NCBI GenBank assembly: GCA_027045875.1
Contig: JALUAG010000074.1
Coordinates: 1-64,000 of the forward strand
Direction: 5' to 3'
Length of the DNA: 64,000 nucleotides
From: Alphaproteobacteria bacterium
Lineage (GTDB): Bacteria; Pseudomonadota; Alphaproteobacteria; Geminicoccales; Geminicoccaceae
A program made the translations under genes and the position numbers. Every line of letters starts with the position of its first letter. The stretch's first letter is position 1. This document shows positions 19,702 to 28,660 of the stretch, piece after piece. The notes beneath the pieces are model-generated. The model was not told the DNA's origin, ran no database searches, and was given only the letters and a program-made list of their open reading frames with translations.

Positions 19702-20855
19702 CGGGGCGCGATCTCGAGGGGCTCCTGGTGGTCTCCGTGGAACAGGCGGTGGCGGCACCCCTCGCCTCCCGGCTGCTGGCCGACGCCGGCGCCCGGGTCG
19801 TCAAGGTGGAGCGCCCCGAAGGCGATTTCGCCCGCACCTACGATCGCTACGTCGAGGGCGAGAGCGCCCATTTCGTCTGGCTCAACCGCGGCAAGGAGTC
19901 GATCGCCCTCGATCTCAAGACGCGGGCGGACCGTGCCCTCCTCTTCCGGATGCTGGAACGGGCCGACGTCTTCATCCAGAACCTCGCCCCCGGGGTGGCG
20001 GAACGGCTCGGCTTCGGCGCGGAAGAGTTGCACCGCCGTTTCCCCCGCCTCGTCGTCTGCGGCATCTCCGGCTACGGCAGCCGCGGCCCCTACCGCGAGA
20101 TGAAGGCCTACGATCTCCTCGTACAGGCGGAAAGCGGCCTCGCCCACGTGACCGGCATCGGCGACCGCTGCACCCGGGTCGGGGTCTCGGTCTGCGACAT
20201 CGCCGCCGGCACCAACGCCTACGCGGCGATCCTGCGGGCACTCCTCGGACGGGCGACCAGCGGGCGCGGGCGGATCGTCGAGGTGTCGCTGTTCCACAGC
20301 ATGGGGGAGTGGATGAACGTCCCCTATCTGACCTACGTCTTCGGTGGCGTCGAACCGCCCAGGCTCGGCCTTCACCATCCGAGCATCGCCCCCTACGGGG
20401 CCTATCCCTGCGGCGACGGCGGCAGCATCCTGCTCGGCATCCAGAACGATCGCGAGTGGCACCGCTTCTGCGCCGAGGTGCTGGGCGATGCGGCGCTCGC
20501 CCGCGACCCGCGCTTTCGCACCAACCCCGACCGGGTCGCCAACCGGCGCGCGCTCGACCGCCTGGTGGCGGCGCGCTTCGCCAGCCTGTCGCGGGACGAG
20601 GCGGCGGATCTGCTGCAGGCCGCCGGCATCGCCTGGAGCCGTCTTTCCACGCTCGAGGATCTGCGCGATCATCCGCAGAACCGCCGCGTCGCGGTGCGCC
20701 TCGAAGGGGGTTCGACGGTCGAGCTCCTGGCACCGGCGGCGCTGTTCGACGGCGCGGCCGATCCCGGCGGATCGGTGCCGCGTCTCGACGAGCACGGCGC
20801 CGCCATCCGCGCCGAGTTCGGCACGGGCGGCGCGGATCGAGGGGAGGAAGGATGA
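19698..20855 (+). CDS. Class III (CaiB/BaiF-type) CoA-transferase
   Basis: A 385-residue member of the family III CoA-transferases, which move CoA between carboxylic acids through a mixed anhydride on an active-site aspartate. The likely nucleophile is Asp139 in KAYDLLVQAESGL; the family start (VSVEQAVAAPLASRLLADAGARVVKVE) and GISGYGSRGPY are clear. The substrate is unknown; relatives act on oxalate, malate, mesaconate, itaconate and carnitine. The gene overlaps GNAT upstream (GTGA) and the SDR gene downstream. The following SDR and class I fumarase suggest handling of a dicarboxylic or hydroxy acid, which is inference from context. Confidence 0.86.
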   Translation: MTGRDLEGLLVVSVEQAVAAPLASRLLADAGARVVKVERPEGDFARTYDRYVEGESAHFVWLNRGKESIALDLKTRADRALLFRMLERADVFIQNLAPGVAERLGFGAEELHRRFPRLVVCGISGYGSRGPYREMKAYDLLVQAESGLAHVTGIGDRCTRVGVSVCDIAAGTNAYAAILRALLGRATSGRGRIVEVSLFHSMGEWMNVPYLTYVFGGVEPPRLGLHHPSIAPYGAYPCGDGGSILLGIQNDREWHRFCAEVLGDAALARDPRFRTNPDRVANRRALDRLVAARFASLSRDEAADLLQAAGIAWSRLSTLEDLRDHPQNRRVAVRLEGGSTVELLAPAALFDGAADPGGSVPRLDEHGAAIRAEFGTGGADRGEEG

Positions 20856-21601
20856 TGCGTCTCGCGGGAAGGATCGCCATCGTGACCGGCGGCGGCTCGG
20901 GCTTCGGCCGCGGCATCTGTGAACGGTTCGTGGCCGAAGGCGCCTCGGTGGGGGTGCTGGACGTCAACGGCGCGGCCGCCCGGGAGGTGGCGGATGCCCT
21001 CGGCGAACGCGCGCTCGCCGTCACCTGCGACGTGAGCCGTGCGGCCGAGGTGGAGGCGGCGGTGGAGGCCGTCGTCGCGCGCTTCGGGGGCCTCGACATC
21101 CTGGTCAACAATGCCGGCATCAGCCACCGCAACCGGCCCATGCTGGAGGTTTCCGAGGAGGAGTTCGACCGCCTCTTCGCCGTCAACGTCAAGTCGATCT
21201 ACCTCACCGCCCGGGCGGCGGTGCCGCGGCTGCGCCAACGGGGCGGCGGGGTGATCGTCAACATCGGCTCCACCGCCGGCATCCGGCCGCGGCCGGGCCT
21301 CACCTGGTACAACGGCAGCAAGGGAGCGGTGAACACCCTCTCGAAATCGATGGCGGTGGAGCTCGCGCCCGACCGCATCCGCGTCTGCTGCATCGCCCCG
21401 GTGGCCGGCGACACGCCGCTGCTGGCCACCTTCCTCGGCGAGGACACCCCCGAACGGCGGGCGCAGTTCGTGGCGACCATTCCCTGGGGGCGGCTGAGCA
21501 CGCCGCGGGACATCGCCGCCGCCGCCGTGTTCCTCGCCTCCGACGAGGCCGAGATGCTCACCGGAACGGTACTGGAGGTGGATGGTGGACGCTGCATCTG
21601 A
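20852..21601 (+). CDS. Short-chain dehydrogenase/reductase
   Basis: A 249-residue classical SDR with TGGGSGFG at 12-19, NNAG around 86-89 and the catalytic set Ser140, Tyr153 and Lys157. Asp37 after the second strand (VLDVN) indicates NAD(H) preference. The C-terminus [13 protein letters not shown] is standard. The start has two adjacent ATGs behind GGGGAGGAAGG; the first overlaps the CoA-transferase stop by 4 bases. The 3' end overlaps the fumarase gene by 20 bases. The substrate is probably a hydroxy acid or alcohol, but cannot be named. Confidence 0.88.
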   Translation: MMRLAGRIAIVTGGGSGFGRGICERFVAEGASVGVLDVNGAAAREVADALGERALAVTCDVSRAAEVEAAVEAVVARFGGLDILVNNAGISHRNRPMLEVSEEEFDRLFAVNVKSIYLTARAAVPRLRQRGGGVIVNIGSTAGIRPRPGLTWYNGSKGAVNTLSKSMAVELAPDRIRVCCIAPVAGDTPLLATFLGEDTPERRAQFVATIPWGRLSTPRDIAAAAVFLASDEAEMLTGTVLEVDGGRCI

Positions 21602-23228
21602 GCCCACGGGTCTCGCACCCCTGTTCCAGCTCGGACCCGACACCACCGAATACCGGCGGCTCGCGATCGAGGGGGTGCGCCGGCAACGGCTCGGCGATCG
21701 GGATTTCCTGATGGTGGCCCCGGAGGTGCTCGAGGCCCTGGCCGCCGAGGCCTTCTTCGACGTCCACCATCTCTTCCGCCCCTCGCATCTCCAGCAGCTC
21801 CGCAACATCCTGGCCGATCCGGAGGCGGCGCCGAGTGATCGCTTCGTGGCCCTCGAGCTCCTCAAGAACGCGGTGATTTCCGCCGCCCGGGAGTTCCCGA
21901 GCTGCCAGGACACCGGCACCGCCATCGTCGTCGCCAAGAAGGGCCAGCGGGTGCTGACGGACACCGACGACGCGCGGGCGCTGGCCCGCGGCATCGCCCG
22001 CACCTACCGCGAGCGCAACCTGCGCTATTCGCAGCTCGCACCCCTTTCCATGTTCGAGGAGAAGAACACCGGCACCAACCTGCCGGCGCAGATCGAGATC
22101 GAGGCGGTGCCGGGCGAGGAATACAAGTTCCTGTTCATCGCCAAGGGGGGCGGCTCGGCCAACAAGACCTTCCTCCATCAGCAGACGCCGCGGCTGCTCG
22201 ATCCCGAGCGGCTGATGGCGTTCCTCAAGGAGGAGGTGGCGAAGATCGGCACCACCGCCTGCCCGCCCTACCATCTGGCGATCGTGATCGGCGGGCTGTC
22301 GGCGGAGCAGACCCTGAAGACGGTCAAGCTCGCGAGCTGCCGCTGGCTCGACGATCTGCCCACCACGGGCAGCCCCGACGGCCGCGCCTTCCGCGATCCC
22401 GCGCTCGAGGAGAAGGTGCTGGAGATGACCCGCACCCTCGGCATCGGCGCCCAGTTCGGCGGCAAGTACTACTGCCACGACGTGCGGGTCGTGCGGCTGC
22501 CGCGCCACGGCGCCTCGCTGCCCATCGGCATCGGCGTCTCCTGCTCGGCCGACCGCCAGATCAAGGCCCGGATCACCGCCGAGGGGGTGTTCCTCGAACG
22601 GCTGGAAACCGATCCCGCGCGTTACCTGCCCGAGGTGGAGGTGGACATCGGCGAGGCCACCCGCATCGACCTCTCGCGGCCGATGGACGAGATCCGTGCC
22701 GCGCTGTCGAAGCTGCCGGTGGGCGCGCCGGTGCTGCTCTCCGGGCCGATGATCGTGGCCCGCGATCTCGCCCACAAGCGGATCGCCGAGACGATCGCCG
22801 CCGGCGGCGAGATGCCCCGCTACTTCAAGGACCACCCGATCTACTACGCCGGTCCGGCCAAGACGCCCGAGGGCCGTGCCTCGGGCTCCTTCGGGCCGAC
22901 CACGGCGGCGCGCATGGACCCCTACGTGCCCGAGTTCCAGGCCCGCGGCGGCTCGCTCGTGACCCTCGCCAAGGGCAACCGCACCCGCCAGGTGCTGGAG
23001 GCCTGCAAAAAATACGGTGGCTTCTACCTCGCCACCATCGGCGGCGCCGCGGCCCGGGTCGGCCGCGACATGATCACCCGGGTCGAGGTGGTCGATTTCC
23101 CCGAGTTCGGCATGGAGGCGGTCTGGCGCATCGAGGTCCGGGACATGCCGGCCTTCGTGGTCTTCGACGACAAGGGCAACGACTTCTGGAGCACGCGGGT
23201 CAGGAAGCGTCCGGTACGCCAGGGCTGA
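21582..23228 (+). CDS. Class I (iron-sulfur) fumarate hydratase
   Basis: A 548-residue homologue of E. coli FumA/FumB, the oxygen-sensitive [4Fe-4S] fumarases that interconvert fumarate and malate. Three cysteines align in spacing with the cluster ligands of FumA: Cys108 (PSCQDTGT), Cys227 (TTACPPYH) and Cys321 ([11 protein letters not shown]). The alpha domain is followed by the beta domain ([34 protein letters not shown]). It may also take mesaconate or tartrate, as some relatives do. It ends a coupled five-gene run and its last 29 bases overlap the convergent aminotransferase gene. Confidence 0.92.
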   Translation: MVDAASEPTGLAPLFQLGPDTTEYRRLAIEGVRRQRLGDRDFLMVAPEVLEALAAEAFFDVHHLFRPSHLQQLRNILADPEAAPSDRFVALELLKNAVISAAREFPSCQDTGTAIVVAKKGQRVLTDTDDARALARGIARTYRERNLRYSQLAPLSMFEEKNTGTNLPAQIEIEAVPGEEYKFLFIAKGGGSANKTFLHQQTPRLLDPERLMAFLKEEVAKIGTTACPPYHLAIVIGGLSAEQTLKTVKLASCRWLDDLPTTGSPDGRAFRDPALEEKVLEMTRTLGIGAQFGGKYYCHDVRVVRLPRHGASLPIGIGVSCSADRQIKARITAEGVFLERLETDPARYLPEVEVDIGEATRIDLSRPMDEIRAALSKLPVGAPVLLSGPMIVARDLAHKRIAETIAAGGEMPRYFKDHPIYYAGPAKTPEGRASGSFGPTTAARMDPYVPEFQARGGSLVTLAKGNRTRQVLEACKKYGGFYLATIGGAAARVGRDMITRVEVVDFPEFGMEAVWRIEVRDMPAFVVFDDKGNDFWSTRVRKRPVRQG

Positions 23229-24408
23229 GCTCCCGGTCCGCGACGAGGCTCGCGATCGCCGCCTCCACCCCGCCCGGCGCGTGGGGCACGCCGAAACGGA
23301 CGAAGGCGAGCTCGAGCGCCGCCAGCGCGCCCAGGATCATGGGCTCGTTGAGATCGCCGAGATGGCCGATGCGGATCATCCGCCCCTCGAAGGGGGGCAG
23401 CCCGCCGCCGAAGGCCACCGACAGGCGGTCCCGGCAGAAGGCGCGGATCTCGTCGGCGCGGGCCTCCGGCGGCAGCCGGAGGGCGGTCACCGCATCGCAG
23501 CGTTCCCCCGGTTCGAGGGCGTGGAAGGCGACGGTTCCCGCCTCGCTCCAGCGGGCGACCGCCGCCCGTACCGCCGCCGCCAGCCGGCGATGGCGGGCAT
23601 GGACCCGTTCGAGCCCCTCCTCGAATAGCATGTCGAGGGCCTCCCTGAGCCCGTACATCGCCTGTACGGGGGGTGTGCCGTAGAACCATTCGTAGCTGTC
23701 GGGTCCGCGCCGGATGCGCCAGTCCCAGTAGCGGCGCGGCGCCCCGCCGGTCTCGGCCCGTGCGGCGGCGCGCGGGCCGACGGCGACGAAGCCGAGGCCG
23801 GGCGGCATCATGAGCCCCTTCTGGGAGGCGGCGAGGGCGAGATCCACTCCCCAGCGGTCCATCGGCAGCTCGCAGACGGCGAGCGAGGCCACCGCGTCCA
23901 CCAGCAGCAGGGCCGGATGACCCACCTCGTCGATGGCCCGGCGGATGGCGGGGATGTCGTTGACGATCCCGGTCGAGGTCTCGATGTGGACCACCAGCAC
24001 GGCGCGGATGCGCCGCTCGCGGTCGGCCGCCAGCGCCTCGGCCACGGCAGAGGGATCGACCGCCCGCCGGAGATCGCCCTCGACCCGCACCACCTCGGCA
24101 CCGACCGCCTCGGCGACGATCCGCCAGCCGCGGGCGAAGCGCCCCGCCTCGGCGACGAGAACCGCCTCACCCGGCGCGACGAGATTGGCGAGGGCCGCTT
24201 CCCAGACACCGTGGCCCAGGGAGACGAAGGCGAACACTTCGCCCTCGGTGGCGAAGACGCGGCGCAGATCGTCGATCGCCGAGCGGGCGAGGGCCACGAA
24301 ATCCGGGGCCGCGAAGTCGGTGGCCGGCCGGCTCATCGCCCGCAGCACCCGTTCGGGTATGTTGGTCGGCCCCGGCAGCTGCACGAACGCGCGTCCGCGT
24401 CGGATCAT
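23200..24408 (-). CDS. Class V aminotransferase, serine-glyoxylate type
   Basis: A 402-residue PLP enzyme of the serine-glyoxylate/alanine-glyoxylate aminotransferase group. The start [20 protein letters not shown] is typical of serine-glyoxylate aminotransferases; HIETSTG at 141-147 and the cofactor lysine Lys197 in [14 protein letters not shown] are intact. Such enzymes turn glyoxylate into glycine at the expense of serine, giving hydroxypyruvate, as in the serine cycle or photorespiration-like salvage. ATG 24408 is chosen because GGGGGAG lies 5 bases upstream. The gene is convergent with fumarase and divergent from hsp20. Confidence 0.85.
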   Translation of the reverse strand: MIRRGRAFVQLPGPTNIPERVLRAMSRPATDFAAPDFVALARSAIDDLRRVFATEGEVFAFVSLGHGVWEAALANLVAPGEAVLVAEAGRFARGWRIVAEAVGAEVVRVEGDLRRAVDPSAVAEALAADRERRIRAVLVVHIETSTGIVNDIPAIRRAIDEVGHPALLLVDAVASLAVCELPMDRWGVDLALAASQKGLMMPPGLGFVAVGPRAAARAETGGAPRRYWDWRIRRGPDSYEWFYGTPPVQAMYGLREALDMLFEEGLERVHARHRRLAAAVRAAVARWSEAGTVAFHALEPGERCDAVTALRLPPEARADEIRAFCRDRLSVAFGGGLPPFEGRMIRIGHLGDLNEPMILGALAALELAFVRFGVPHAPGGVEAAIASLVADRELSPGVPDAS

Positions 24409-24472
24409 GTCCGCTCCCCCGTGATGTTCCCCCGCCCGGCCGACGGTCCGTCCCGGCAATCTCGACCGGGGG

Positions 24473-24501
24473 GTTGAATCCGTCAACTACGCCCCCCACC
24501 T
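24473..24501 (+). promoter_or_regulatory. Sigma-32-like heat-shock promoter of hsp20
   Basis: GTTGAA (24473-24478), 13 bases, then CCCCCCACCT (24492-24501) match the RpoH consensus CTTGAA-N11-16-CCCCATNT well in spacing and in the C-run. It reads towards the small heat-shock gene at 24604, leaving about 95 bases of leader. No comparable sigma-70 promoter is seen in this gap. Confidence 0.55.
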
Positions 24502-24508
24502 GTGCAAT

Positions 24509-24603
24509 GTCGGGTGCCACAGTGGCCCGACATCCGGAAATCCGTTCATCGCCATCGGGTCGCCGACAGGTGGTGATGATCGTCGCTCAATGGAGGACAG
24601 AGG
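24509..24603 (+). promoter_or_regulatory. Candidate ROSE-type RNA thermometer in the hsp20 leader
   Basis: The leader contains a strong stem (GTCGG..GCCAC pairing with GTGGC.CCGAC, 24509-24531). Near the start codon, TCGCT (24583-24587) can fold back through a short CAAT loop on the ribosome binding site GGAGGA (24592-24597). ROSE elements, widespread before alphaproteobacterial small heat-shock genes, use the anti-SD motif U(U/C)GCU with a G-G mismatch opposite the SD; the same mismatch appears here. The fold is drawn by eye. Confidence 0.42.
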
Positions 24604-25032
24604 ATGCGCAATTTCGATCTGACGCCGCTCATGCGTTCGACCATCGGCTTCGACCAGCTCGACAAGCTGTTCGACGCCGCCTTCCGCGAGACCACGCGGG
24701 ACACCTCCTATCCGCCCTACAACATCGTCAAGCTGGACCAGGACAAGTACCGCATCACGATGGCGGTGGCCGGCTTCGGCGAGGAGGATCTGGACATCAC
24801 CGTCCAGGACAACGTGCTGATCGTCAAAGGCCAGATGAAGAACCGCGAGGAAGGGGTGGAATATCTCCACCGCGGCATCGCGCAGCGCGCCTTCGAGCAC
24901 CGCTTCCAGCTCGCCGATCACGTGCGGGTGGTGGGGGCCAACCTCGAGAACGGGCTCCTGAACATCGACCTCGAGCGGGTGGTGCCCGAACAGTCGCGCC
25001 CCCGCAAGATCGCCATCAAGACGAACGCCTGA
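24604..25032 (+). CDS. Small heat-shock protein (Hsp20/IbpA family)
   Basis: A 142-residue ATP-independent holdase that binds unfolding proteins and hands them to DnaK. An N-terminal arm (MRNFDLTPLMRSTIGFDQLDKLF) leads into the alpha-crystallin domain at about 36-130, with the AGFGEEDLDITV strand region and the LENGLLNIDL motif. The C-terminal tail has the IxI-type anchor KIAIK. GGAGG lies 7 bases before the ATG. It has a heat-shock-type promoter, a possible RNA thermometer and a strong downstream hairpin, so it looks like a monocistronic heat-shock unit. Confidence 0.94.
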   Translation: MRNFDLTPLMRSTIGFDQLDKLFDAAFRETTRDTSYPPYNIVKLDQDKYRITMAVAGFGEEDLDITVQDNVLIVKGQMKNREEGVEYLHRGIAQRAFEHRFQLADHVRVVGANLENGLLNIDLERVVPEQSRPRKIAIKTNA

Positions 25033-25036
25033 CGGG

Positions 25037-25065
25037 GGAAGGGCCGGCCGCGCGCCGGCCCTTCC
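25037..25065 (+). terminator. Transcription terminator hairpin after hsp20
   Basis: A perfect 12-bp stem GGAAGGGCCGGC / GCCGGCCCTTCC with a 5-base loop lies 5 bases after the hsp20 stop. It is followed by GCTTCGCC, not a T-run, so termination may be partial. It separates hsp20 from the polyamine genes. Confidence 0.6.
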
Positions 25066-25116
25066 GCTTCGCCGGACGGCTTGCCCTCGCTCCGGCCACG
25101 CGATAGACCCGGGCCC

Positions 25117-25920
25117 ATGAGTTCCGACCCCGTCACGCCCCTCGTCGGCGTCACCTGCTGCCGCCGACCGGCTGAGTTCGGCACCGTTCACCAGGTGGGC
25201 GACAAATACGTGGATTCGGTGGTGCTCGGTGCCGAGGCCGTGCCGGTCCTGATCCCGGCCCTCGGCGAGGCGCTGGCGCTCGATCCCCTGCTCGAGCGTC
25301 TCGACGGCGTGCTCGTCACCGGCAGCCCGTCCAACGTCGAGCCGCATCACTACGGCGGGCCGCCGCCGCGCGAGGGCAATCTCGCCGATCCGGCGCGCGA
25401 TGCCACCACCCTGCCGCTCATCCGCCGCGCCCTCGAGCTGGGCGTGCCGCTGTTCGCCATCTGCCGGGGCATCCAGGAGCTCAACGTCGCCCTCGGCGGC
25501 ACCCTGCACCAGCACGTTCACGAGCTTCCCGGCCGCCGCGACCATCGTTCCGACAAGAGCAGGCCGCATCCCGAGCGCTACGAGCCGGTGCACGAGATCC
25601 ACCTCACGCCCGGCGGCTATCTGCAGGAGCTGTTCGACGGCGCCGCGACCATTCCGGTGAATTCGCTGCACGCCCAGGGCATCGACCGGCTGGCCGAGGG
25701 TCTGGTCGTGGAGGCGGTGGCCGAGGACGGCACCATCGAGGCGGTACGGGTGCGCGATGCCCGGGCCTTCGCGTTGGGCGTGCAGTGGCATCCCGAATGG
25801 CGGGTGCTGGACAATCCCTGGTCGCGCCGGCTCTACGCCGCCTTCGGCGCGGCCGCGCGCGAGCGCGCAGCAGCGAGGTCGAGGCATGGAAGCGCTGCAC
25901 CGCTTCGAACGCTGGCTTGA
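25117..25920 (+). CDS. puuD: Gamma-glutamyl-amine hydrolase (PuuD-like class I glutamine amidotransferase)
   Basis: A 267-residue peptidase C26 family protein. The nucleophile is Cys116 in FAICRGIQELN, and the catalytic His225/Glu227 lie in QWHPEW; VTGSPSNVEPHHYG fits the gamma-glutamyl-GABA hydrolase branch. It would release glutamate from a gamma-glutamylated amine in the route begun by the glutamine-synthetase-like enzyme encoded next, whose start lies inside its 3' end (35-base overlap). ATG 25117 is preferred to an upstream GTG-type extension of 12 residues. Confidence 0.87.
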   Translation: MSSDPVTPLVGVTCCRRPAEFGTVHQVGDKYVDSVVLGAEAVPVLIPALGEALALDPLLERLDGVLVTGSPSNVEPHHYGGPPPREGNLADPARDATTLPLIRRALELGVPLFAICRGIQELNVALGGTLHQHVHELPGRRDHRSDKSRPHPERYEPVHEIHLTPGGYLQELFDGAATIPVNSLHAQGIDRLAEGLVVEAVAEDGTIEAVRVRDARAFALGVQWHPEWRVLDNPWSRRLYAAFGAAARERAAARSRHGSAAPLRTLA

Positions 25921-27232
25921 GGAACGCCGGATCACCGAGGTCGAGTGCATCATCGCCGACATCAACGGCGTGGCGCGCGGCAAGATCCTTCCCGGCTACA
26001 AGTTCCTGACCTCGGTGCGGGACGACACGCTGCGGCTGCCCGAGAGCATCTTCGTGCAGACCATCACCGGCGAGGATCCCGAGGAGGGGATCATCGATCC
26101 CGTCGACCGCGACGTGCGCCTGCGCCCCGATCCCGGCTCGATCCGCCTCGTGCCCTGGTACGAGGAGCCGACGGCGCAGGTGATCGCCGACAGCCACCAT
26201 CACGACGGCAGTCCGGTGACCATCTCGGTACGGCACGTGCTGCGCCGGGTGCTCGCCCTCTACACGGATCGGGGTTGGCGGCCGGTGGTGGCGCCCGAGC
26301 TCGAATTCTTCCTCACCAAGGTCAACACCGATCCCGACTATCCGCTGGAGCCCCCGATCGGCCGCTCGCGGCGGCCGGAGACCGCGCGCCAGAGCTTCGG
26401 CATCGATGCCGTCAACGAGTTCGATCCGGTGTTCGAGGACGTCTACGACTGGTGCGAGGCGCAGAACATCGACATCGACACCCTCAACCACGAGGCCGGC
26501 GCGGCCCAGATGGAGATCAACTTCAACCACGGCGATCCGCTGGAACTCGCCGACCAGGCCTTCCTGTTCAAGCGCACGGTGCGCCAGGCCGCGCTCAAGC
26601 ACGGCATCTACGCCACCTTCATGGCCAAGCCCATCGCCACCGAGCCGGGCAGCGCCATGCACATCCACGTGAGCCTCTACGAGGGCGAGCGCAATCTCTT
26701 CGCCGGCGAGGGCGAGGAGCCCTTCTCGCCCACCTTCCTGCATTTCATCGGCGGCCTGCAGAAGTACCTGCCGGCGGCGATGCTGCTGTTCGCCCCCAAC
26801 GTCAATTCCTACCGCCGCCTGCGCCGCTACTCGACCGCCCCCATCAACGTCCACTGGGGGGTCGAAAACCGCACGGTGGGGCTCCGGGTGCCGGATTCCA
26901 AACCCTCCGCACGGCGGGTCGAGAACCGCGTGGCGGGCGCCGACGCCAACCCCTATCTGGCGATCGCCGCCACCCTCGCCTGCGGCTGGCTCGGGATCGA
27001 GCAGGAGCTGGAGCCCAGCGATCCCATCCGCGGCAGCGCCTACCGCCTCGCCCAGACCCTGCCCCAGCAGATGCCGGAAGCGATGCGCAAGCTCGCCACC
27101 TGCCCGCCCCTCAAGGAAGTGCTGGGCGAGGATTTCGTGGCCGTGCTATTGGCGGTGAAGCAGACCGAACACGACGCCTACCAGCGGGTCATCAGCTCCT
27201 GGGAGCGCGAGCATCTGCTGCTCAACGTCTGA
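25886..27232 (+). CDS. puuA: Gamma-glutamylpolyamine synthetase (PuuA-like glutamine synthetase)
   Basis: A 448-residue type I glutamine-synthetase homologue. The N-terminal barrel strand (VECIIADINGVARGKILPG) and the catalytic domain motifs PELEFFL, GAAQMEINF, AMHIHVSL, NVNSYRRL and NRTVGLRVP are present. The divergent N-terminus, the NINVHWGVENR context and pairing with puuD and an aminotransferase mark it as the amine-glutamylating type (putrescine or other amine plus glutamate plus ATP) and not GlnA. No adenylylation-site tyrosine region typical of GlnA is apparent. It overlaps puuD by 35 bases and is 30 bases before the aminotransferase gene. Confidence 0.88.
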   Translation: MEALHRFERWLEERRITEVECIIADINGVARGKILPGYKFLTSVRDDTLRLPESIFVQTITGEDPEEGIIDPVDRDVRLRPDPGSIRLVPWYEEPTAQVIADSHHHDGSPVTISVRHVLRRVLALYTDRGWRPVVAPELEFFLTKVNTDPDYPLEPPIGRSRRPETARQSFGIDAVNEFDPVFEDVYDWCEAQNIDIDTLNHEAGAAQMEINFNHGDPLELADQAFLFKRTVRQAALKHGIYATFMAKPIATEPGSAMHIHVSLYEGERNLFAGEGEEPFSPTFLHFIGGLQKYLPAAMLLFAPNVNSYRRLRRYSTAPINVHWGVENRTVGLRVPDSKPSARRVENRVAGADANPYLAIAATLACGWLGIEQELEPSDPIRGSAYRLAQTLPQQMPEAMRKLATCPPLKEVLGEDFVAVLLAVKQTEHDAYQRVISSWEREHLLLNV

Positions 27233-27262
27233 GGCGTCGGGCGATCCGGAAAGAGGGGCTTG

Positions 27263-28639
27263 ATGGGACGTCACGAGCCTGTCGATGCGCGCCGACTGCG
27301 CGAACTCGACATCCGTCATCACCTCCACCCCTTCACCACCTTCGCCGAACTGGCGAAGACGGGAAGCCGCATCATCACGCGCGCCGAGGGGTGTCATCTC
27401 TGGGATGCCGAGGGCAACCGCATCCTCGACGGCATGGCCGGCCTGTGGTGCGTCAACGTCGGCTACGGCCGCACGCGCCTCGCCGAGGTGGCCCGCGAGC
27501 AGATGGAGGAGCTGCCCTACTACAACACCTTCTTCCAGACGGCCACGCCGCCCGCCATCGAGCTCGCCGCCGAGCTCGCCGCCCTCCTGCCCGAGGGCAT
27601 CGACCGCATCTTCTACGCGAGCTCGGGCTCGGAGGCCAACGACACCATCGTCAAGACCATCTGGTACTACTGGAACCTGATGGGCCGGCCGGAGAAGAAG
27701 ATCATCGTCTCCCGCACCCTCGCCTATCACGGGGTGGGCCTGGGCTCCGGCAGCCTCACCGGCATGCCCTTCATGCACGAGCCCTTCGATCTGCCGCTGG
27801 CGCGCTTCGTCCACATCGGCAATCCCTACTGGTTCGCCGAGGGCGGCGATCTCGATCCCGAGGCATTCGGCCGCGTCGCCGCCCGCTGGCTGGAGGAGAA
27901 GATCCTAGAGATCGGCCCCGAGAAGGTGGCGGCCTTCGTCGGCGAGCCCGTGCAGGGCGCCGGCGGCGTCATCGTGCCGCCCCCGACCTACTGGCCGGAG
28001 ATCCAGCGCATATGCCGCGAATACGACATCCTGCTGGTGGCCGACGAGGTGATCTGCGGCTTCGGCCGCACGGGCCGGACCTGGGGTTCGGAGACCTTCG
28101 GCATTGCGCCCGACATGGTGGCCATGGCCAAGGGGCTGTCCTCGGGCTACCAGCCCATCGCCGCCGTCGGCATCGGCCGCCGGGTGGGCGACGTGATCTT
28201 CGATTCGCCCAGGGAATACGCCCACGGCGTCACCTACGCCGGCCACCCGGTGGCCTGCCGGGTGGCCCTCGAGAACCTCCGCATCATGCGCGAGGAGGGG
28301 CTGTTCGAACGGGCGGGCGGGCCGGTCGGCCGCTATTTCGCCGAACGCCTCGCCGAGTTCCGGGATCATCCGCTCATCGGCGAGGTGCGCACCTGCGGCT
28401 TCCTCGCCGCCATGGAGATCGTCGAGGACAAGGAGGCCCGCCGCCCCTGGCCTCCCGAGCGCAAGGTGGGTCTCGCCTGCCGCGAGATCAGCATCGCCAA
28501 CGGGCTCGTCATGCGGGCCATCCGTGACGCCATGGTGCTGGCCCCGCCGCTCGTCATCACCGAGGCCGAGATCGACGAGATGGTGGACAAGGCCCGCCGC
28601 AGCTTCGACGCACTCGCCCGCCGCCTCGGGCGGATGTGA
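27263..28639 (+). CDS. Class III aminotransferase (putrescine/omega-amino acid:pyruvate type)
   Basis: A 458-residue PLP enzyme with the class III signatures SSGSEANDT (120-128), LVADEVICGFGRTG (258-271) and the cofactor lysine Lys290 in AMAKGLSSGYQP. It resembles putrescine-pyruvate and omega-amino acid-pyruvate transaminases (SpuC-like). Next to puuD and puuA it would remove the terminal amino group from a polyamine or its glutamylated derivative; GABA or beta-alanine are alternative donors. ATG 27263 is preceded by AAGAGGGG; a TTG one codon earlier is less likely. The full pathway would also need an oxidase or dehydrogenase, not seen in this window. Confidence 0.86.
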   Translation: MGRHEPVDARRLRELDIRHHLHPFTTFAELAKTGSRIITRAEGCHLWDAEGNRILDGMAGLWCVNVGYGRTRLAEVAREQMEELPYYNTFFQTATPPAIELAAELAALLPEGIDRIFYASSGSEANDTIVKTIWYYWNLMGRPEKKIIVSRTLAYHGVGLGSGSLTGMPFMHEPFDLPLARFVHIGNPYWFAEGGDLDPEAFGRVAARWLEEKILEIGPEKVAAFVGEPVQGAGGVIVPPPTYWPEIQRICREYDILLVADEVICGFGRTGRTWGSETFGIAPDMVAMAKGLSSGYQPIAAVGIGRRVGDVIFDSPREYAHGVTYAGHPVACRVALENLRIMREEGLFERAGGPVGRYFAERLAEFRDHPLIGEVRTCGFLAAMEIVEDKEARRPWPPERKVGLACREISIANGLVMRAIRDAMVLAPPLVITEAEIDEMVDKARRSFDALARRLGRM

Positions 28640-28660
28640 GCGGGGCGGGACGGGCCGCCT

